Assembly: GCA_035772405.1 (NCBI GenBank)
Contig: JAYKKM010000469.1
Span: forward strand, 2,730,001 to 2,794,000
DNA from: Chrysogorgia sp. JL179-B06
Lineage: Eukaryota > Cnidaria > Anthozoa > Scleralcyonacea > Chrysogorgiidae
Direction of reading: 5' to 3'
DNA length: 64,000 bases
The position numbers were made by a program, and so were the translations under genes. Position 1 is the first letter of the stretch; each line of letters starts with the position of its first letter. Below the pieces are notes generated by a model. The model did no database searches, had not been told where the DNA came from, and saw only the letters and a program-made list of their open reading frames with translations. Positions 57,871 to 64,000 of this stretch are shown piece by piece.

Positions 57871-58820
57871 CAGTAGGTACAAGGTCTTGGCTTCCAATCT
57901 TCTTTCTTTGTATGAAAGGCTTTATCTCCTTTGGGTAGCTTGTGTGGAAGTCGATTTCCACTTGGTGGATTATGTTTCCGTTCTTCAGGATGCACTGGAT
58001 TGCGGTCACACCATTTTCGTAGAGCTTCGATCATCTGAGGAAAACCCCAATCTTGCCACTCGTCTTCAAGACGCACCAGGTCAGCTCGAATACCAGGGAG
58101 TTTATCAAGAGTCACACGAACATAGCCATTGATCTCTTTGATCTTCCCCATTGTTTCCAGAGCTTGGATGTTGGTCACCAAATTTCCATAGAACTCATGT
58201 ATTTTACTCGGTTGAGAACCATACTGTTGGCAAAGCTATGATTTCCTGTGTATGTCCACTTCGCTAGGTTTACCATACTTGGTTTTCAGTATGTTTTTGG
58301 CTCGTTCGTAGCCCTCAGGGGTGAAAGGAAGACCATCTACAGACAATCGTACTTTCGAAACCAGAAGCTCTTTTAAATAAGAAAACTTGGCTACTTGCCC
58401 AATGCCAGTCTTGTCGATTTCAGTCTCGAATTGGCTCCAAAATCGTTGCCAGTCTAAAGGTGTTCCTTGGAACTTGGTTATGACTAGCTTGGGTAACTTG
58501 GCGCTGCTTTGGTTTTCTTTCAGTGATTTACTACGTGCTTCTTCTAATTTCTTCTCGAATTCTTCTTTGATTTGCATCTTTGCTTGTTCGATTTTGATCT
58601 CTTCTTCGTGAATGTCGCGGTTTTCTTTTGTCTTCTTCCTTTTGCTCTTCTTCTTTTCTTGCCTCTTCTACTGCTTCTTTCGGTAGGTCTTTCACCGCGA
58701 TCTGCAATTCTTCCATAACTTTTTCGAACTCTGCAATCTTTCCTTCGATCGCTAGGGTCCATTGTTGGTTGTTTCTGTAAGTACCGGAGCACAGTATACG
58801 TCATCAAAACAATCATTTCT
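57871..58820 (-). pseudogene. BEL 1 gag
   Basis: A charged coiled-coil-like N-terminus (58.55-58.8 kb), then the DUF1759 region (PKLVITKFQGTPLDWQRFW, FSYLKELLVSKVRL) and the following alpha-helical part (IRADLVRLEDEWQDWGFPQM). Frames change near 58,570 and 58,210. Structural protein of the retroelement particle. Confidence 0.85.
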
Positions 58821-58929
58821 TAATTTGTTAATACAGAGCCCAATAAATTAAATATCCAATATAATTAAAGGTAAAATTCTTGTTTCGCAAGCGACTTTGT
58901 ACCAATTGAAGGCTTCGCACAAAATTAAT

Positions 58930-60480
58930 TACATTATAGAAAACATTGTCTTTATTCAACCATCATTGAAGTCCACAGGTCCATACTTTCATACAGTACC
59001 TCACTCATTGAAGTCCACAGGTCCACAGTCCACACTGTCATACAGTACCTCACTTATTGAAGTCCACAGGTCCACAGTCCACACTTTCATACAGTACCTC
59101 ACTCATTGAAGTCCACACTGTCATACAGTACCTCACTTATTGAAGTCCACAGGTCCACAGTCCACACTGTCATACAGTACCTCACTCATTGAAGTCCACA
59201 GGTCCACAGTCCACACTTTCATACAGTACCTCACTCATTGAAGTCCACAGTCCACACTGTCATACAGTACCTCACTTATTGAAGTCCACAGTCCACACTT
59301 TCATACAGTACCTCACTCATTGAAGTCCACAGGTCCACAGTCCACACTGTCATACAGTACCTCACTTATTGAAGTCCACAGGTCCACAGTCCACACTTTC
59401 ATACAGTACCTCACTCATTGAAGTCCACAGGTCCACAGTCCACACTTTCATACAGTACCTCACTCATTGAAGTCCACAGGTCCACAGTCCATACTGTCAT
59501 ATACCTCACTTATTGAAGTCCACAGGTCCACAGTCCACACTTTCATACAGTACCTCACTCATTGAAGTCCACAGGTCCACAGTCCACACTTTCATACAGT
59601 ACCTCACTCATTGAAGTCCACAGGTCCACAGTCCACACTGTCATACAGTACCTCACTTATTGAAGTCCACAGGTCCACAGTCCACACTTTCATACAGTAC
59701 CTCACTCATTGAAGTCCACAGGTCCACAGTCCACACTTTCATACAGTACCTCACTCATTGAAGTCCACAGGTCCACAGTCCATACTGTCATACACCTCAC
59801 TTATTGAAGTCCACAGGTCCACAGTCCACACTTTCATACAGTACCTCACTCATTGAAGTCCACAGGTCCACACTTTCATACAGTACCTCACTCATTGAAG
59901 TCCACAGGTCCACAGTCCACACTTTCATACAGTACCTCACTCATTGAAGTCCACAGGTCCACAGTCCACACTTTCATACAGTATCTCACTCATTGAAGTC
60001 CACAGGTCCACAGTCCACACTTTCATATAGTACCTCACTCATTGAAGTCCACAGGTCCACAGTCCACACTTTCATACAGTACCTCACTCATTGAAGTCCA
60101 CAGGTCCACAGTCCACACTTTCATACAGTACCTCACTCATTGAAGTCCACAGTCCACACTTTCATACAGTATCTCACTCAATGAAGTCCACAGTCCACAC
60201 TTTCATACAGTACCTCACTTATTGAAGTCCACAGTCCACACTTTCATACAGTACCTCACTTATTGAAGTCCACAGTCCACACTTTCATACAGTACCTCAC
60301 TTATTGAAGTCCACACTTTCACACAGTCCTCGCTCATTGAAGTCCACAGGCCTGTCCACACTTTCCACAGGTCCACACTTTCATACAGTACCTCACTCAT
60401 TGAAGTCCACACTTTCATACATCACTTGTTGATGAAGTTCACACTTCCATACCTTAATTCACTCATTGAAGTCCACACTT
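58930..60480. repeat. Satellite array, about 49-bp unit
   Basis: About 30 units of TTGAAGTCCACAGGTCC, ACAGTCCACACTTTCATAC and AGTACCTCACTCA. Two variants alternate: TCATTG...CTTTCATA and TTATTG...CTGTCATA. Some units lack the GGTCCACA block. The right end degenerates (60,300-60,550), followed by an inverted trace GTGTGGACCTGTGGAC near 60,578. No coding role. Confidence 0.95.
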
Positions 60481-60902
60481 AGTAGTTAGTCCACACTTTT
60501 ATAACCTCACTCCTCACAGTAAGTCAGTCATCAATGTCCACAGTTAGAAATCATACAGAACTGTATGTTCAATGGAAGTGTGGACCTGTGGACTAAATAT
60601 CAGTATTGGACTATGTTTAAATCTTTCAGTTTTATACATATAATTATAATAGCTTTTGTTCATTTGTTCTGGTATCTCTTTCTCTCATGTGTCCGATTTT
60701 TTTTGGAAGAAGACTATGCAGCTTATGACTTGATTTGGACATATTTTTAATTAGGTCAACACACAAATCATCCCGGCGTTCTCTAAGGGACTTTAGGCCG
60801 GCCTTTTGTAATAATTTCTCGTAATCATACTCAGCGTAGATTATCCTAAGGGCACGCTTTTGAATTCTCTCAATATCCCCACTTTGTTCTTTCGTCAAGT
60901 TT

Positions 60903-61080
60903 GTAACAATAAGACTCGGACAACGGTTGAATATCGTTGTTTATTTGATTTGTCTCTGATCATTCGTAGCTCTAAGCTCTATAACTACAAGCGTCTATCT
61001 TATTGTGTGTAATCTCCGTTAACCACTCAAGGGGCATTAAGTTACTAAACTGTCATGCATGTAAGTGATATCTCGTTACA
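60903..61080. repeat. Solo LTR, 178 bp
   Basis: Starts TGTAACAATAAG and ends CTCGTTACA, flanked by the exact 5-bp duplication AAGTT (60,898-60,902 and 61,081-61,085). No internal retroelement, so it arose by LTR-LTR recombination. Inserted in LINE 3. Family unassigned. Confidence 0.88.
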
Positions 61081-61261
61081 AAGTTCCAATTCCAAACGTG
61101 GCATGCATATTCGAGGGTTGATCTTATTACCGCAATAAAAAATGTTTTTAAATCATTCGTAGAAGTACCATAGCTTTTCAGGACCTTTAAAAAGTATAGG
61201 CGCTTAGCTGCCTTTTTTGTTATATAGGCAGTGTTGGTGTTCCATTTTAGGTCATCACAGG

Positions 61262-61830
61262 GACGTAGCCAGGGGGGGAGCCGTGGGAGCCGCGGCTCCC
61301 CCCTTTGCTTCTTGAACTAAAACCAAAAATTCAACTAAATATTTTATAGTACATGATTAATTTGTTTACAGATAGCTTATTCTTCATAAATTCATCACAA
61401 AACAAAGTGCTTGTTCTACGGAAAAAGTCAAACTGTTTACATTAGTCTCGGAATTTAAATATGTTTCCGTGTTCAGTTTTCTTTTTAATAAACCTACGCC
61501 TTTTTTAAAATAAGCAAACAATTGTGTTTTTTGTTTTACTGTCAGAATAAATAATGAAAGGCTGGATAAAATATAACTAATTATATTAGCACGATGTAAC
61601 AGCTAAAAATGAAATTTCTAGCCATCGTCTGGCGGCCTAGTTTCGCAAAAAATCATGTTAGAAATTGCTGCAAAAGCACTTCTGGGCTTTTCAAAATTTT
61701 CCTGTGAGACCATGTACCCCACCCCCCAGACTTCCCAGCCACAATCGCGGCTTTGTGTCGAACATATAGCCACGACTTCCTCCATTCTCCACAGCCCCCC
61801 CCCCCCCCCCCCCCCCCTCCCGCGGTATGA
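61262..61830. mobile_element. CAGGGACGTAGCC-type element, right end lost
   Basis: Left end CAGGGACGTAGCCAGGGG is typical of hAT-type MITEs. Right side ends in a poly-C run (about 61,796-61,818) without the expected complement. It splits the LINE 3 coding region, which resumes at about 61,832. Confidence 0.6.
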
Positions 61831-62650
61831 TTCCATGGCTTGCTCTGCGATGTAGATAGGATGGATATCTGTTTTATTCGTATGAAAATCAATCTGCATT
61901 TCCTTACATTTTTTGGCGTTAAGTTCCATATGTTGTTCTCGTGCAAAACACTCTCTACATTGGGTTGAGAGTTACCAATAGGACGGCCTGAAATTGATTG
62001 GAAACATCGATTACTTCTGATAAGGTAGTATCGTCCATAAACATTGTAGTATCCTCTTCAGATATATCAGTGGTAGTCCTATATCGACGTATTATTGTTA
62101 ACGGTAGTTGATTAATATGAACGATAAAGGCTATAGGGCCAATTTTGCTTCTTTGGGGAACTCCTCCACTTACGTTCTCAGCATCAGAACATTCGTTTCC
62201 ATATTTGGTAGTTTGCGATCGATTACATAAGTAAGATCCCAACCACGCAATCAGAGCCGGGCGGAGACCAATTTTCGAGAAGTTCTCCAACAGAGCATTA
62301 TGTTCAATTAAGTCAAACGCCTTACGGAAATCTGGGAATATTATTCGCACAATCTTACCCCGGACCTCCATGGCCTTATACCATTTGTGCAAGAGGTTGA
62401 CAAGAGCCAGAACTGCTGATCCACCAGGAAGGCCACCGAATTGAAAAGGATTTAACTGATCTCGTACATCTTCATGGATCCACTCGACAGCATAGGATTC
62501 TTGTACCTTAGATAACACACTTGTTAGTGCGATAGGTCTTAACTCATCCACACCGGAACAAGGCATAACTTTAGGAACCGCACATAAACTGTACTTCTTC
62601 CATATATCCGGAAATGTCCTAGATCCGAACGATTCATTAAAGTGTCACTA

Positions 62651-63440
62651 AGACGAAAAAATCGTCTACCAATTTTGATCTTAGTTTATCATAATTACGA
62701 AATGAGGAAGAAAGGCGTTCTCGGTTTCTCAATATCTTATCCCGTTCTCGAGATATTTAAGTTTTTGACATATGCAAATTAGACAGTGTATGACGTCATT
62801 TTCTCACATAGACGTAAATAAAATACACAAAATGAGGATTATCTCTGCAAATAATAGGTAGAAAGTTTTCAAACTTCGGACATTTATGGTAAGGTGGAAT
62901 GTACACTCCACTGTACATATTATATAGTTGCCATGGAGATCGTTTGAAAATAAGCGTCTTTCGCCTAATAAAATTAAATCGTAATTTTTGTCACTTTTTA
63001 AAAAGAATAAGGTGATTTAAACCTCCGAAGTACAATATTTACGTGTCTACAAATATTCGTGTGTATGCATTACAATAAATGTTGTTTGATAAAGAAGAAA
63101 TAAACACTTTTTTTTTATAAATGACAGGTGCCTATTTCCAAACGATCTTCGTGGCAACAATATAATTTGTGCAGTACGGTGCATATTTCACCTTACCACA
63201 GATGTGTAAAGTTTGAAAACTTTCTACCTATTATTTGGAGAGATATTCCTCATTTTGTGAATTTTATTTTAGTCTATGTGAGAAAATGACGTCATACACT
63301 ATCAAATTTGCAACACCTAAATGTCAACACCTAAATATCTCGAGAACGGGATAAGATACTGAGGAACCGATAACGTCTTTCTTCTTCATTTTGTTATTAT
63401 AATTTACTAAGATCAAAATTGGATAGACGATTTTTTTGCG
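62651..63440. repeat. Fold-back element, arms about 250 bp
   Basis: Left arm begins near AAAAAATCGTCTACCAATTT, and the right arm ends with its near-complement. Shared inner blocks: TTATCCCGTTCTCGAGATAT, GTATGACGTCATTTTCTCAC and AATAATAGGTAGAAAG. The centre (about 62,900-63,180) is unique and has no gene. Inserted in LINE 3; target duplication unclear. Confidence 0.85.
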
Positions 63441-64000
63441 AATGATTTTGCGAACATTTTAATTAATTTAATAGCTGGATCATACGGACCAGGTGATTTG
63501 CTCTCATTAAGATGTTTAAGCTTATTTTCAACGCTCGCACATCAATCACAGGAAGTGGATCAGACGTTCCAGATAACATCCATTCACTTCGAATCTGTGG
63601 AAAATTCTTTGTAAGACTCGCAAAGAATGAGTTTATATGATTAGCGGTTTGTTTATCATTCATAGGGGTGTTGGTTTCTGGATCTAATAATTTCACCCTG
63701 CATGTTATTCTTTTTCCCCACAAGTTTATTGATGTTCTTCCACCACGCTTTTGGGTTAGAACAACGGGTTGGTAGAATTTTGTCGTCATAAAACGATTTC
63801 TTCTCCTTACAAATCTCAGATGAAATTAATCGACGTGGAGCTTTAAAACATCCAATTCTACCCTGCTTGTATATGGTGTTCCATCTCCGCCAAAAATGTA
63901 TATTGCGTGTCAACATTCAAGTTTGACTTTCAACATTCATATTCGTCAATCGACCATGAACATTAGGTAGTGCTTTTATGAATTCTGTAGCACTACGTCG

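Larger units (their letters stand above)
47409..58820 (-). mobile_element. BEL/Pao retrotransposon 1, multiply interrupted
   Basis: Minus-strand order: gag with DUF1759 (58.2-58.8 kb), zinc knuckles and aspartic protease (56.5-57.9 kb, interrupted), A17-like region (50.8-51.36 kb), RT, RNase H, integrase and a C-terminal domain, then a 3' LTR at 47,409-47,613. Interrupted by a LINE complex (51,358-56,470) and a CAGGGGCGG element (56,780-57,870). No matching 5' LTR was found near 58.8 kb. Inserted in the RT of PLE 3. Confidence 0.88.
60600..64000 (-). mobile_element. CR1-like LINE 3, interrupted, runs off the window
   Basis: From right to left: linker (63.46-63.92 kb: RNIHFWRRWNTIYKQGRIGC, LVGKKNNMQG), fold-back insertion, RT (DELRPIALTSVLSKVQES, PDFRKAFDLIEHN, GGVPQRSKIGPIAF and the catalytic FMDDTTLSEV near 62.03 kb), a CAGGG-type insertion (61,262-61,830), thumb (TNTAYITKKAAKRLYFLK), a solo LTR, then the C-terminal region (GDIERIQKRALRIIYAEYDY). 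Frameshifted. Related to LINE 2. Confidence 0.83.

Noticed and set aside
58960..60400. CRISPR array
   Set aside because: About 49-bp units abut with no unique spacers; it is a satellite in an animal genome.
61618..61946. Gly-rich protein
   Set aside because: The Gly run is the poly-C tract of an inserted transposon; the flanking part is LINE RT in a shifted frame.

Overview
The window reads as gene-poor, repeat-dense nuclear DNA of an invertebrate animal. It carries BEL/Pao, DIRS-like, Penelope-like (PLE), CR1/L2-like LINE and Polinton/Maverick elements, many hAT-like and fold-back MITEs, (TA)n tracts and a satellite array. That mixture, plus one intronless TauD-type dioxygenase gene, fits a cnidarian best, but species cannot be fixed from sequence alone. 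No rRNA gene, CRISPR array or bacterial-type operon was seen.

Layout. 1-2.2 kb: 21-bp minisatellites and a decayed DIRS-like element. 2.5-9.8 kb: Polinton A, a deleted, partly decayed copy (polymerase remnant, penton-like, integrase, broken membrane protein, capsid, ATPase, one conserved unknown). 9.8-13.2 kb: a Bcl-2-like fragment and a second DIRS-like element. 13.2-19.3 kb: MITEs and nested LINEs. 20-23.3 kb: a BEL fragment, a PLE with a hammerhead ribozyme, tRNA-like repeats and (TA)n. 23,295-40,280: Polinton B, 16,986 bp, with about 0.4-kb terminal inverted repeats and a perfect 6-bp target duplication (CATTAT), inserted inside a PLE terminal repeat. 40.3-43.2 kb: the rest of that PLE and MITEs. 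43,269-44,474: the one likely host gene. 44.5-58.8 kb: a PLE interrupted by a BEL element, itself interrupted by a LINE holding a second LINE and hAT elements. 58.9-60.5 kb: a roughly 49-bp satellite. 60.6-64 kb: a LINE cut by a solo LTR, a CAGGG-type element and a fold-back element.

Polinton B is the centre of interest. Its genes are intact: protein-primed PolB, chromodomain integrase, packaging ATPase, capsid and penton-like proteins. It also has accessory genes resembling large-DNA-virus or conflict-system proteins: a VLTF3/TFIIB-like zinc-ribbon protein, a SLATT-like two-helix membrane protein, a LamG-like protein and a DUF2738/DUF5871-like putative ssDNA-binding protein. Two regulatory patterns recur. 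Virion and accessory genes start at an A/T motif touching the ATG (TAATAAA-ATG, extended TCTCGTARTAA), while polymerase, putative SSB, the SAP/NUMOD-like gene and the acidic left-end gene lack it. Nearly every gene 3' end with room for it has a short perfect hairpin. Together these suggest an early/late transcription programme like that of nucleocytoplasmic large DNA viruses. That is inference and needs transcript data.

The remaining mobile elements form a datable nest. Several junctions are exact: Polinton B (CATTAT), hAT-like elements (CCTGAGAT, TTGAGACG, CAGTA), MULE-like elements (CGCTATTAC, ACGACCCATTT), a TTAA element and a solo LTR (AAGTT).
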